A DNA stretch of 16,038 nt from JAJPIG01 sp035504735 (GCA_035504735.1 DATJRJ010000216.1:1-16038), one strand, 5' to 3'. Positions 1 to 7,356 are shown, counted from the stretch's first letter. Made by a program: numbers and translations. The notes: generated by a model from the letters alone, not told the origin.

Positions 1-20
1 TGTAGCATCGGGAGCGAGCC

Positions 21-1190
21 ATGCCGCCGTTGACGCCTGAACACGAAGAGATCCGCCGCTCGGTGCGCGAGTTCGTCGAGCATGAGGTCAAGCCGGTTGC
101 CAACGAGCTCGACCGTCGCGGTGAAGAGATCCCCGAAAGCCTGCTGCGCAAGATGGCCGAGCTGGGGTACTTCGGGATTATTTTTCCGCCCGAGGACGGG
201 GGGCTTGGACTCGACTACGTATCGATGGCGATCGTGACCGAAGAGCTCTCGCGCGGCTGGCTCTCGGTCGGCTCCGTGATGACCCGCAATCTGATCACCG
301 GCTCGCTGATCCGTGCCGAGGGTACGCCCGAGCAACGGCGCAATTTCTTGCCCAAGCTCGCGCGCGGCGAGATGCTCTCGGCGGCGGCCTTCACCGAACC
401 CGACGGCGGCTCCGACACCGCGTCGTTCAAGACCCGCGCGCTCAAACGCGGCGACGGTTACCTGCTGACCGGCGCGAAGATGTGGTGCACGTTTGCGAAT
501 CGCGCACACGTGCTGACGGTGATGGCCCGCACCGATCCGGACCCGGCCAAGAAACATCGCGGACTCTCGCTGCTGCTGTTCGAGAAGCAGCCCGGCGATA
601 ATTTTATGCCGCCGCAGCTCGCCGGCGAGCCGATCGCGACGGTTGGTTATCATGGGATGCGCAGCTACAGCCTGAGCTTCGATGAGGCCTTTGTGCCGGC
701 CGCCAACCTGATCGGCGGCGTGGAGGGGCGCGGCTTCTACCAGTTGATGGCGAGCTACGAGGAGGCACGGATTCAGACCGCAGCCCGTGCGGTTGGCGTC
801 GCGCAGGGCGCTTACGAGGCGGCCGTGCGTTATGCGCATGAGCGCAGCCAGTTCGGCCAGCCGATCGGAAATTTCCAGGTCATCCGGCACAAGCTCGCGC
901 ATATGGCGATCGAGCTCGAGGCGGCCCGCCAGCTCGCGTATCACGCGGCGGCCCGCAAGGATACCGGCCAGCGTTGCGATTTCGAGGCCGGGATGGCCAA
1001 GGTGTTCGCCGCCGAGATGGCCGAGCGGGTGGCGCGCGAGGGCATGCAGATTCACGGCGGCTACGGCTACTCGATGGAGTTCGACGCGCAGCGCTACTGG
1101 CGCGACGCGCGCGTGCTCTCGATTTTCGAGGGAACCAACGAGATTCAACTCGAAATTATCGGTCGGCGGATCATGGAACAGGGCGGCTGA
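21..1190 (+). CDS. Acyl-CoA dehydrogenase family flavoprotein
   Basis: This 389-residue protein has the standard length of an acyl-CoA dehydrogenase, which introduces an alpha,beta double bond into an acyl-CoA using FAD and passes electrons to ETF. Visible motifs in order are the N-terminal helical domain (1-120), the flavin/substrate motif FTEPDGGSD (124-132), the ERSQFGQPI helix start (274-282), HGGYGY (345-350) and FEGTNEIQ (369-376). In the last, Glu370 sits at the position of the catalytic base of short/medium-chain enzymes. The start is supported by GGGAG six bases before the ATG. It is followed after 22 bp by a CitE-like lyase gene, so the two are probably co-transcribed and work on the same CoA-ester pathway. 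The acyl substrate cannot be told from sequence. Confidence 0.93.
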   Translation: MPPLTPEHEEIRRSVREFVEHEVKPVANELDRRGEEIPESLLRKMAELGYFGIIFPPEDGGLGLDYVSMAIVTEELSRGWLSVGSVMTRNLITGSLIRAEGTPEQRRNFLPKLARGEMLSAAAFTEPDGGSDTASFKTRALKRGDGYLLTGAKMWCTFANRAHVLTVMARTDPDPAKKHRGLSLLLFEKQPGDNFMPPQLAGEPIATVGYHGMRSYSLSFDEAFVPAANLIGGVEGRGFYQLMASYEEARIQTAARAVGVAQGAYEAAVRYAHERSQFGQPIGNFQVIRHKLAHMAIELEAARQLAYHAAARKDTGQRCDFEAGMAKVFAAEMAERVAREGMQIHGGYGYSMEFDAQRYWRDARVLSIFEGTNEIQLEIIGRRIMEQGG

Positions 1191-1212
1191 GCGGCTCCTG
1201 GAGCGACTGACA

Positions 1213-2247
1213 ATGTATTTGCTCGACGATGGCCGCTTCATGATCCCGCGCACCGAGCTCAGTTATCCCGGCCACAATCTAAAACTTCATCAGAACGCCG
1301 CCGACCCGGTGAAAGCCCCGGTTGACCTGGCAATGGCCGATCTCGAGGACGCCTGTCCGTACGAGTTCAAGGGCGAACGCAGCCGGCGCGTGGTGATCGA
1401 GGCCTTCAACACGCTGGATTTCGGCAGGAAAGCGATCGCGGTGCGGCCCAATGGCCTGCACTCGCAATTCTTTCGCGGCGACCTCGAGGCGCTGATGCTC
1501 GGCGCGCCCAACCGTTTCCATGGAATCGTGCTGCCGAAGGTGCGCGATGCGCTGGAGATCGTCGAGACCGCGTGCCTGCTCGATGACCTCGAGCACCGCG
1601 GCGGCTGGACGCGTCGCGTGCAGATCGAGGCCCTGATCGAAACACCGCAGGGCTTGATCAACGCGCACGCGATCGCGAGCGCCTCGGAGCGGATGTGCGG
1701 CCTGATCTTCGGGATCGCGGATTTTGCCGCCGCCATCGGCGTGCGCGAGATCGTCCAGGACCAGAACCGAAATTTCCAGTACGCGAAGCAGGCGATGGTC
1801 GTTGCCGCCAAGGCGGCAGGGCTGCACGCGATGGACAACGTCTACCTGCGGCTATGGCGTAAGGACGACCCCCCGGCGCGCATCGCGGAAATCGAGAACG
1901 GGCTGCGCGAGAAAAATCTCGGCGCCGCGAAACTCGGGATGGACGGGACCTGGGTTATCCATCCGCAGCAGGCTGCGATAGCCAACGAATGCTTCACGCC
2001 GAGCGTCGATCAGGTCGAGGAGGCGCGCCGCCTGGTGCGTTTCTACCATCAGCAGGGCGGCGGCTCGATGGCCGATCCGAACAGCGGCGCGATGATCGAC
2101 GAGGCGACCGTGAAGATCGCGCTGGTTGATCTGGCGCGCGGCGCCCAGGCCGGGATGGTCACCGATTCCGAACTGCGCGAATGGTCGGAGAAGAGCCGCG
2201 TGATAACCGGCTACGACCTCCTGGAGCTGATGCGCCGCGTCGCGTGA
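1213..2247 (+). CDS. HpcH/HpaI aldolase / citrate lyase beta (CitE-like) family protein
   Basis: This 344-residue protein belongs to the family that cleaves or forms C-C bonds in malyl-, citramalyl- or related CoA thioesters with a divalent metal. Landmarks are DLEDA (43-47), the RPNG segment (78-81) that usually holds the substrate-binding Arg, LIETPQGL (141-148) whose Glu143 should bind metal, and GIADFAAAIG (167-176) whose Asp170 is the second metal ligand. A C-terminal LGMDGTWVIHP (241-251) resembles the CoA-binding end of the family. The reading frame stays open far upstream inside the dehydrogenase gene. The ATG at 1213 is chosen because GGAG lies nine bases before it and the family N-terminus starts there. 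Malyl-CoA, methylmalyl-CoA or citramalyl-CoA lyase activity are all possible; the exact substrate is unknown. Confidence 0.88.
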   Translation: MYLLDDGRFMIPRTELSYPGHNLKLHQNAADPVKAPVDLAMADLEDACPYEFKGERSRRVVIEAFNTLDFGRKAIAVRPNGLHSQFFRGDLEALMLGAPNRFHGIVLPKVRDALEIVETACLLDDLEHRGGWTRRVQIEALIETPQGLINAHAIASASERMCGLIFGIADFAAAIGVREIVQDQNRNFQYAKQAMVVAAKAAGLHAMDNVYLRLWRKDDPPARIAEIENGLREKNLGAAKLGMDGTWVIHPQQAAIANECFTPSVDQVEEARRLVRFYHQQGGGSMADPNSGAMIDEATVKIALVDLARGAQAGMVTDSELREWSEKSRVITGYDLLELMRRVA

Positions 2248-2251
2248 ATGA

Positions 2252-3307
2252 TCAGGGCACGGGGGCGCTGGTCATCAGGCCGGCGGTCTCCTCGAGTCCA
2301 AGCATCAGGTTGAGGTTCTGCACGGCTTGTCCGGCAGCGCCTTTGCCGAGATTGTCGATCGCGGTCAGCACGCAGAGGGTTTGCGTGCGCCGGTCAAGCA
2401 CGAACGAGAGCTCGCAGAAATTGGTCGCCCGCACGTTCTTGAGCTCGGGCAGCTCGCCGGACTTCAAAATTCGCACGAAGCGCGATTTAGCAAAACTGGC
2501 TTCATAGGCCGCCCGCACGTCGGCTTCGGTAGTGCCCGAACGCGGCCGGGTGAAAATCGAAGTCAGGATGCCGCGTGTTACCGGCAACAGATGCGGCACG
2601 AACAGCACCGCGACCTCGCGTCCCAGCACAGCGCCAATCTCTTGTTCGATCTCCGGCGTGTGGCGATGGCTACCGACCTTGTAAGGGCGAAAATTTTCGT
2701 TGACCTCGGCGAAGAGCTGCTCGATTTGCGCCGTCCGCCGCGCACCGGTGGTCCCGGACTTGGAATCGATCACGATCCATGAAGGATCGACCAGGTCGCG
2801 CTTGATGAGCGGCAGCAGGCCGAGCAGCGCGCCCGTCGGATAGCATCCGGGATTCGCCACCAGCCGCGCCTCGCGCAATTCGCGGGCATGAAATTCCGTC
2901 AGCCCGTATACGGCTTCCCTGAGCAAACCGGCGGCCGGATGCTCGCTGCCGTAGGTCACTTTGTAGGTCGCCGGCTCGCGCAACCGGAAATCGGCCGAGA
3001 GGTCGATTACCTTCACGCCCTCCTGGACGAGTTGGGTGATGATCCCCGATCCCACGCTTTCCGGCAGGCATGATAGAACGGCTTCCGCGCGGCCTTTGAT
3101 TAGGTCGGGACGGAGCTCCTCGAACGGCGGCAGATCGATGCCCGCGAGATGACGGTAGACCTCGGCCACCTCGCGCCCGGCATAGTGTTCCGAGGTGAGC
3201 ACGCTCAACTCGATCATCGGATGGCCGGCGAGGATTCGCACCGCCTCGATTCCCGAATAACCCGAAGCACCCAGGACGGCGGCCTTGATACGCGCTTTCG
3301 AGGGCAT
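2252..3307 (-). CDS. argC: N-acetyl-gamma-glutamyl-phosphate reductase
   Basis: ArgC makes N-acetylglutamate 5-semialdehyde from the acyl phosphate with NADPH, the third step of arginine synthesis. The 351-residue product has the Rossmann motif GASGYSG (13-19), DLSADFR (102-108), the catalytic-cysteine motif NPGCYPTG (152-159, Cys155), SHRHTPE (213-219) and the C-terminal DNLGKGAAGQAVQN (318-331), all expected for type 1 ArgC. Its 3' end converges with the CitE-like gene with only 4 bp between stop codons, so neither has a private terminator. No strong ribosome site precedes the ATG; GGAG is about 13 bases upstream. Other arginine genes are not in the window. It lies 105 bp downstream of the dioxygenase beta gene and may share its transcript. 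Confidence 0.96.
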   Translation of the reverse strand: MPSKARIKAAVLGASGYSGIEAVRILAGHPMIELSVLTSEHYAGREVAEVYRHLAGIDLPPFEELRPDLIKGRAEAVLSCLPESVGSGIITQLVQEGVKVIDLSADFRLREPATYKVTYGSEHPAAGLLREAVYGLTEFHARELREARLVANPGCYPTGALLGLLPLIKRDLVDPSWIVIDSKSGTTGARRTAQIEQLFAEVNENFRPYKVGSHRHTPEIEQEIGAVLGREVAVLFVPHLLPVTRGILTSIFTRPRSGTTEADVRAAYEASFAKSRFVRILKSGELPELKNVRATNFCELSFVLDRRTQTLCVLTAIDNLGKGAAGQAVQNLNLMLGLEETAGLMTSAPVP

Positions 3308-3412
3308 CAGCGGTTGACTGCTCCGCTTAACATGCCCTTAACCGAGTAGCATGATTTCGAGGCCTGGACCAGTTCGCGGCGACAGGTGATGCTCTTCGAG
3401 CGTGAAAGCGCG

Positions 3413-3928
3413 TCAGGGCGGCACTACGATAGCTTCGTTCGGCAGGAAGCTTTCGAGGATCGCAAGCCGATCTTTTATCCGCCAGCGCCCGCCGGCCGCC
3501 ACCAACCGGTCCTCCAGTATGCACGCCATATGCAGGTTGGTGCGGCCCTCGGCGTCGGTGTGATAGACGAGCAGGTTCGATTTTGCGAGCGCCGTTTCGG
3601 CGTCCGGAAACTCGACCATCACGTTCGATAGCATCCGCATTTCGCGGAAGCGCTCGTAATGCCAATGGTCGGTGATCAGCTTCATGCGGTAGATGAGGCG
3701 ACGTTTGTCGTCGTCGATGACGTGGACCGGCAGGTGTCGATCGTAGTTGTCGCGCGGGATCAGCCGGTAGCTGCCGTCGTCGATGAATTCGTCGACGAAG
3801 CCCTGGATATCGAAATCGTCAAGCATCCGGCAGAGCCGGTGGAGATAGGCGACCACCGCTTCCTTCTTGAGTACGTAATCGTGGTCGGCACGAAGCGTCG
3901 CCGCCACACTCATCATCGCTCGTCCCAT
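3413..3928 (-). CDS. Aromatic-ring-hydroxylating dioxygenase beta subunit
   Basis: The 171-residue product matches in length and pattern the small, non-catalytic subunit of Rieske ring-hydroxylating oxygenases, which has an NTF2/SnoaL-like cone fold and builds an alpha3-beta3 hexamer. Family-like segments include the N-terminal helix with HRLCRMLDDFDIQGF, the strand YRLIPRDNYDR, and the helix RRLIYRMKLITDHWHYE followed by RMLSNV. It carries no metal-binding motif, as expected. It begins 10 bp after the alpha-subunit stop, and its ribosome site GAGG overlaps that stop (TGAGG), which points to translational coupling. ATG codons 12 and 15 bases further on could also serve, but their upstream sequence is weaker. 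Confidence 0.86.
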   Translation of the reverse strand: MGRAMMSVAATLRADHDYVLKKEAVVAYLHRLCRMLDDFDIQGFVDEFIDDGSYRLIPRDNYDRHLPVHVIDDDKRRLIYRMKLITDHWHYERFREMRMLSNVMVEFPDAETALAKSNLLVYHTDAEGRTNLHMACILEDRLVAAGGRWRIKDRLAILESFLPNEAIVVPP

Positions 3929-3938
3929 CGCCGGTGCC

Positions 3939-5129
3939 TCACGCAGTCATCGCCTCGACCCAGCCCTCATAAAAGCCGCGCAGCGAAACTTCCTCGGTCA
4001 GGTCGCCTTCGCTGGCATGCAGGTCGCCGCGCAGCAGAATGGTATCGGTATAGCGGGCCGGCGCGCCGGCCTGCGCCGCCTCCATCACGAGTTTGTCGTC
4101 GAGCGACGCGACCCCGGCGATCCCGAACTGCGCGCTGACGACCAGGGCGCGATGGCGTTTGACCTCCTCCGACTCGCCGCGCACCGCGAGATTATAGGTG
4201 ATCACGTCGACCGCTTCGGGGCCGCGCGGCAGCACCTGGCGCACGGTCAGGATATCTTCGATCTGCAACAGCATCGTGTTCGGGAAGATGTCGGTAACGT
4301 AATTCCATCCATCGGTACGGCTGAGGCAGGCGGTGAGCGGCAGATCTTTGGCCGGATCGTACGAGGTCGCCTTGGTCAACGGCCATTTCAGGAAGCCGTG
4401 GCCGTGGACGAATTTTGCGCTCGTGCCGAGTCCCGGCCGATACGCATAGCTGTTGCGGTCGAGCATGATCGGCATATGCAGCAGGCCCGGATGGTAGCCG
4501 TCGATCGTGTTCTCAACGAACAGTTTCCAGTTGGACTTCACGTGATAGCGCTGGAAGCCGAGGAATTCGATCTCGCCGCCATGCAGGATTTCGCGCCCAT
4601 AGGGCGCGAAGCCGCCGAGATAATTTTCGAGCGGCATGATTCCCGGATCATAGGAGGCGTAGATCAGGCCGGCGAACCGCTCGACGCGCGGCAGCTCCGG
4701 CATCGAGTAGTTCTCCTTCACGAAAGCGGGACCGTAGCCCTGTGCGAGAGGCACACCGATGAGCCGCCCGTCGAGCGCGTAGGTCCATTGATGATACATG
4801 CATTTGAAGGCCTGCGTGTTGCCGCAGATGCGCCGTACCAGCTTGGTGCCGCGATGGACGCAGACGTTTTCGAAGACCCGGATGCGATCCTGATGGTCAC
4901 GCACCACCACCACCGGCACCTCGCCGATATAGGTCGTCTTGAAGTCGCCGGGATTGGGAATCTCGAGTTCCAGTCCGACCAGGATCCAGAGCCGGCCGAA
5001 GATTTTGTCGAGTTCCAGCCGATAGATATCTTCGTCGGCGTGGACGCGATGGTTCACCGCTAGCACGCTGCCCTGCGCGTCGCGGGTGACATAGCGGGCC
5101 GCATCGGATCCGTTCGTGCCATTCCGCAT
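3939..5129 (-). CDS. Rieske aromatic-ring-hydroxylating dioxygenase alpha subunit
   Basis: This is the catalytic subunit of a Rieske non-heme iron oxygenase. With the chosen start it has 396 residues. The Rieske [2Fe-2S] ligands are Cys90-x-His92 and Cys110-x-x-His113. The mononuclear iron site is visible as NTIDGYHPGLLH (207-218), giving Asp210 as electron bridge and His213 and His218 as iron ligands. Asp344 or Asp345 in LDDKLVMEA is a candidate third ligand. The NxxDxYHPGLLH form resembles salicylate/anthranilate-type oxygenases, but substrate cannot be assigned. The ATG at 5129 is preferred over a GTG at 5189 because GGGAG lies nine bases upstream and the GTG has no ribosome site. The matching reductase and ferredoxin are absent from the window and must be supplied from elsewhere. 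Confidence 0.93.
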   Translation of the reverse strand: MRNGTNGSDAARYVTRDAQGSVLAVNHRVHADEDIYRLELDKIFGRLWILVGLELEIPNPGDFKTTYIGEVPVVVVRDHQDRIRVFENVCVHRGTKLVRRICGNTQAFKCMYHQWTYALDGRLIGVPLAQGYGPAFVKENYSMPELPRVERFAGLIYASYDPGIMPLENYLGGFAPYGREILHGGEIEFLGFQRYHVKSNWKLFVENTIDGYHPGLLHMPIMLDRNSYAYRPGLGTSAKFVHGHGFLKWPLTKATSYDPAKDLPLTACLSRTDGWNYVTDIFPNTMLLQIEDILTVRQVLPRGPEAVDVITYNLAVRGESEEVKRHRALVVSAQFGIAGVASLDDKLVMEAAQAGAPARYTDTILLRGDLHASEGDLTEEVSLRGFYEGWVEAMTA

Positions 5130-5425
5130 CGTCCGGTTCTCCCAGCCGAGGATGGGGATGCGGCAATCTATCGCGAAGCCGGCGGTCACGGCAAATATGA
5201 CCGACGAAGTGGGGCGGGATTACCCCAGATACTTCCGCAGCGTTCGCGGCGGGAGCGAGGTATCAGACGAATCTATCGCGAATGCGGCATCTGCACGGCG
5301 AGGTCTGAGGTGGCGCAACCCTTGCAGTCCTTCCACTGGCATCGGAAGATTGTCATGCACGATTTCCTGTTGATAACCCGATTCGGTCCTCTAACTACAA
5401 GGTCTTTTTGAGACGGAGCCCTGTG
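5130..5425. promoter_or_regulatory. Divergent intergenic region between dioxygenase alpha and VanZ-like genes
   Basis: About 296 bp separate the two divergent genes and should carry both promoters. On the plus strand TTGATA at 5370-5375 followed after 16 bp by TAACTA (5392-5397) is a weak sigma-70-like candidate for the VanZ-like gene. I see no convincing operator palindrome and no regulator gene beside it, so control of the dioxygenase cannot be inferred. Part of the region could be coding if the GTG at 5189 is used for the alpha subunit. Confidence 0.35.
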
Positions 5426-5890
5426 ATGGAACACGCCCAAGTGTTTGAAAACGTTAACCCGCCACCCGGTATCGTCGAGCCCAAGCGCGACTTCGTTACC
5501 GTCTGGCTACCCACCCTGTTGTGGGTCGCGATGCTGTGCACTTTCTCGACCACCTACTTTACCTCCGCCAATACCGGCGTCGTCATCACTGCCATCCTGC
5601 ACTGGATTTCGCCCGGCGCAACCCCGCTAATCGATCCGCGCCTCGCCAACATAATTGCGAGGAAAGGCGCCCACTTCAGCCTCTATGTCGGGTTTTTCCT
5701 GGTTCTGATTCATGGCCCGCTCCAAGGCCGGCCGTGGATGGCGCTGCTGATCTGCCTGATCGCCGGCTCGCTCGACGAGACCCATCAGATTTTCCTACCC
5801 GGCCGCACGGCCTCGGTCTTCGATGTGGCGATCGATTCATCCGGCGCGTTTTTCGGATGCTTCATGAACGTCGCTGCCGGCGAGGTCTAG
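5426..5890 (+). CDS. VanZ-like family membrane protein
   Basis: This is a 154-residue integral membrane protein with hydrophobic segments near 27-45, 52-64, 84-97, 104-117 and 131-150. It has the family signature of conserved polar residues: RKGAHF (79-84), LDETHQ (116-121), PGRTASVFDVAIDSSG (125-140). VanZ-like proteins are widespread; the founding member affects teicoplanin resistance, but the biochemical role of most members is unknown and this gene should not be read as a resistance gene. The ATG at 5426 is chosen over an in-frame TTG at 5408 because GGAG lies seven bases upstream. It stands alone, diverging from the dioxygenase and ending at a strong inverted-repeat terminator shared with rpsI. 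Confidence 0.8.
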   Translation: MEHAQVFENVNPPPGIVEPKRDFVTVWLPTLLWVAMLCTFSTTYFTSANTGVVITAILHWISPGATPLIDPRLANIIARKGAHFSLYVGFFLVLIHGPLQGRPWMALLICLIAGSLDETHQIFLPGRTASVFDVAIDSSGAFFGCFMNVAAGEV

Positions 5891-5948
5891 AGCTGACGTA
5901 TCGCCGCTAGTTGCGACGCCGAAATCTTTCATTTCCTGATTGCAAAAC

Positions 5949-5992
5949 GCACGACGCCCGGGAACCATCGCGATGGCTCCCGGGCGTCGTGC
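5949..5992. terminator. Long inverted repeat, bidirectional terminator between VanZ-like gene and rpsI
   Basis: A perfect 15-bp arm (gcacgacgcccggga, 5949-5963) is repeated inverted at 5978-5992. The loop itself contains a perfect 12-bp palindrome, ccatcgcgatgg (5965-5976), so the whole 44 bp can fold with only the 5964/5977 pair mismatched. It lies between two convergent genes. On the minus strand the stem is followed by GTTTTG, on the plus strand by ATTTG, fitting a short U-tract in each direction. It most likely ends both transcripts. Confidence 0.8.
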
Positions 5993-6044
5993 ATTTGTGA
6001 GCAGCGATCCCGGCGGCGCGGAGCGGTCGCGTGCCGCGGACGCT

Positions 6045-6443
6045 CTAGCGCTTGCTGTATTGCGGCCGCTTGCGGGCCTTGTGATGGCCGTACTTCTTGC
6101 GCTCGACCTCGCGCGGATCGCGCGTCAGCATCCCGCCTTTGCGCAGCGCCGGCCGCAGGGTCTCCTCGGCCGTGATCAGCGCGCGTGAAATCCCGAGCCG
6201 CACCGCATCGGCCTGCGCCGAGACGCCGCCGCCCGTGACCGTGACGATTACGTCGTACTGATCGCGGGTCTCGGTCAGCTCGAACGGCTCCATGATACGC
6301 ATGCGCGAAGTCGGGCGTGGGAAATAGACCTCGAGCTCGCGTTCATTGACGGTCACCGTACCGCTGCCTGCCATCATGCGGATTCTGGCAATCGCGGTTT
6401 TGCGCTTGCCGGTGGTCCAGATGATATTTTTCTTGTCGGCCAT
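6045..6443 (-). CDS. rpsI: 30S ribosomal protein S9 (uS9)
   Basis: The 132-residue product is full-length uS9, a small-subunit protein whose C-terminal tail reaches into the ribosomal P site near tRNA. Diagnostic parts are TGKRKTAIARIRM (11-23), the GGGVSAQADAVRLGISRAL core, and the basic C-terminus GHHKARKRPQYSKR ending in the conserved Lys-Arg. It starts 15 bp after the rplM stop with GAGG nine bases before its ATG, the classic rplM-rpsI operon. A long hairpin terminator lies about 50 bp beyond its stop. Confidence 0.98.
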   Translation of the reverse strand: MADKKNIIWTTGKRKTAIARIRMMAGSGTVTVNERELEVYFPRPTSRMRIMEPFELTETRDQYDVIVTVTGGGVSAQADAVRLGISRALITAEETLRPALRKGGMLTRDPREVERKKYGHHKARKRPQYSKR

Positions 6444-6458
6444 TTCCTGGGACCTCGA

Positions 6459-6905
6459 TCAGACCTGGACGGATTTGGGCTGCTGCGCCGCGTGGGGATG
6501 CTCGGCACCGCGATAAATCTTGAGCTTGGTGAAGAGTTGGCGCCCGAGCCGGTTCTTCGGCAGCATCCCCCGCACCGCCATCTCGATCAGCCGCTCGGGA
6601 CGGCTTTCCAGCAGCTTGCCGGCGCTGGTGGTCCGGATTCCACCCGGGTAGCCGGAATGGCGATGATACAGCTTCTTGTCGCCCTTGGCGCCGGTCAGCT
6701 TGACCTTGGCGGCGTTCACGATTACCACGAAGTCGCCGGTGTCCTGATGGGGGGTGTATTCGGGGCGATGCTTGCCACGCAGGATAGACGCGACGCGTGA
6801 GGCGATGCGGCCCAGCGGCCGCCCGGTCGCATCGACCAGTATCCAATGGCGGGCGCGCAAGCCTTGCTCACGCGATACGCTAGCGGTCTGTTCGGTCAGC
6901 TTCAA
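6459..6905 (-). CDS. rplM: 50S ribosomal protein L13 (uL13)
   Basis: uL13 is an early-assembling large-subunit protein. Visible family segments are HWILVDATGRPLGRIAS, LRGKHRPEYTPHQDTGDFVV, YHRHSGYPGGI, RPERLIEMAVRGMLPKNRLGR and the end EHPHAAQQP. I place the start at a TTG (6905) giving 148 residues, because AGGTG lies seven bases before it and the length then matches the family. A GTG at 6941 would add 12 basic residues but has no ribosome site and would start only 9 bp from the encoded CCA end of the tRNA gene. It lies just downstream of tRNA-Asp on the same strand and upstream of rpsI. Confidence 0.97.
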   Translation of the reverse strand: MKLTEQTASVSREQGLRARHWILVDATGRPLGRIASRVASILRGKHRPEYTPHQDTGDFVVIVNAAKVKLTGAKGDKKLYHRHSGYPGGIRTTSAGKLLESRPERLIEMAVRGMLPKNRLGRQLFTKLKIYRGAEHPHAAQQPKSVQV

Positions 6906-6950
6906 TTTTAAGCACCTGCGCGCTCTTTTGAGGCGGCGCACACAATTATC

Positions 6951-7028
6951 TGGCGGGGCCGATGGGATTTGAACCCACGACTTCCGACGTGACAGGCCGG
7001 CGTTCTAACCGGGCTGAACTACGACCCC
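6951..7028 (-). tRNA. tRNA-Asp (anticodon GTC), CCA encoded
   Basis: Read on the minus strand, a full cloverleaf folds. The acceptor GGGGTCG pairs with CGGCCCC (one G-U), with discriminator G and encoded CCA at 6953-6951. The D arm is GTTC...GAAC. The anticodon stem is CCGGC/GTCGG with loop CTGTCAC giving anticodon GTC. The T arm is GTGGG-TTCAAAT-CCCAT. Discriminator G73 and anticodon GTC are the expected identity of tRNA-Asp. The 78-nt gene is 45 bp upstream of the chosen rplM start and may share its transcript. Confidence 0.96.
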
Positions 7029-7088
7029 GCCGAACCATCCTTTTTGCCACGTTTAGCGCTCCGGGGCAACCTCACGTTCGCGCCGGGT

Positions 7089-7138
7089 ACTGTCCGAAGT
7101 GACCGAACCTAGGACAATCGACAGCCACTTAGGACAGT
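7089..7138. repeat. Relic inverted repeat resembling an insertion-sequence end
   Basis: actgtccgaagt (7089-7100) and acttaggacagt (7127-7138) are inverted copies matching at 11 of 12 positions. Between them a further aggaca (7111-7116) repeats the TGTCCT core, so the core occurs three times in 50 bp. Multiple subterminal copies of a TGTCC-type motif are typical of ends of IS21/IS481-like elements, from memory. No transposase is adjacent, so this would be a remnant or a small non-autonomous element. Confidence 0.4.
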
Positions 7139-7356
7139 AGCGTAGAACGCGCACGGACGGCAGATTTAGGGATTCGAATTATACCGCTTGCCCGTAGCTG
7201 ATCGCCAATATCGCCAAGATTCGGCGCTAGCGCGATTGCCTCCGCTGTTTCTGCAATTAGAAAGCCTACTGAAATACAGTCAACTGTCTCCGGGATTTCG
7301 TAATCTTCGATCCACTGCCATGCCGGGATTGGACGCGCTGTATCTTGCCACTTGAT
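7129..7356 (-). pseudogene. Start-less remnant of a small conserved protein (75 codons)
   Basis: The minus-strand frame is open from a TAG at 7359-7357 to a TAA at 7131-7129 and reads like a real protein: WIEDYEIPETVDCISVG, then FLIAETAEAIALAPNL, then SGIIRIPKSAV. I recognise this layout (tryptophan-rich start, SVGFL strand, stretch of AIALAPN type, IPKSAV end) as resembling short hypothetical proteins common in phages and mobile DNA. That is recollection, not a search. No ATG, GTG or TTG occurs between the upstream stop and the conserved start; the first codons are ATC AAG TGG. The gene has therefore lost its start, or uses a very rare ATC with no visible ribosome site. Its stop lies inside the relic inverted repeat at 7127-7138. 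Confidence 0.5.

Noticed and set aside
787..1212. Long plus-strand extension upstream of the CitE-like gene
   Set aside because: It lies in another frame of the acyl-CoA dehydrogenase gene, is Arg/Ser-rich, and the CitE family start with a ribosome site is at 1213.
4017..5063. 348-codon open frame on the plus strand opposite the dioxygenase alpha gene
   Set aside because: It is a long mirror frame of a G+C-rich gene. The opposite strand holds all Rieske and iron-site motifs, so the plus frame is a shadow despite its length.
5190..5425. Search for a LysR- or AraC-type operator or regulator for the dioxygenase
   Set aside because: No T-N11-A palindrome with convincing arms and no regulator gene was found in or beside the region.
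6951..7138. Integration of the accessory block by an integrase at tRNA-Asp
   Set aside because: The block lies on the 5' side of the tRNA, no duplicated tRNA 3' end was seen downstream, and no integrase is visible.
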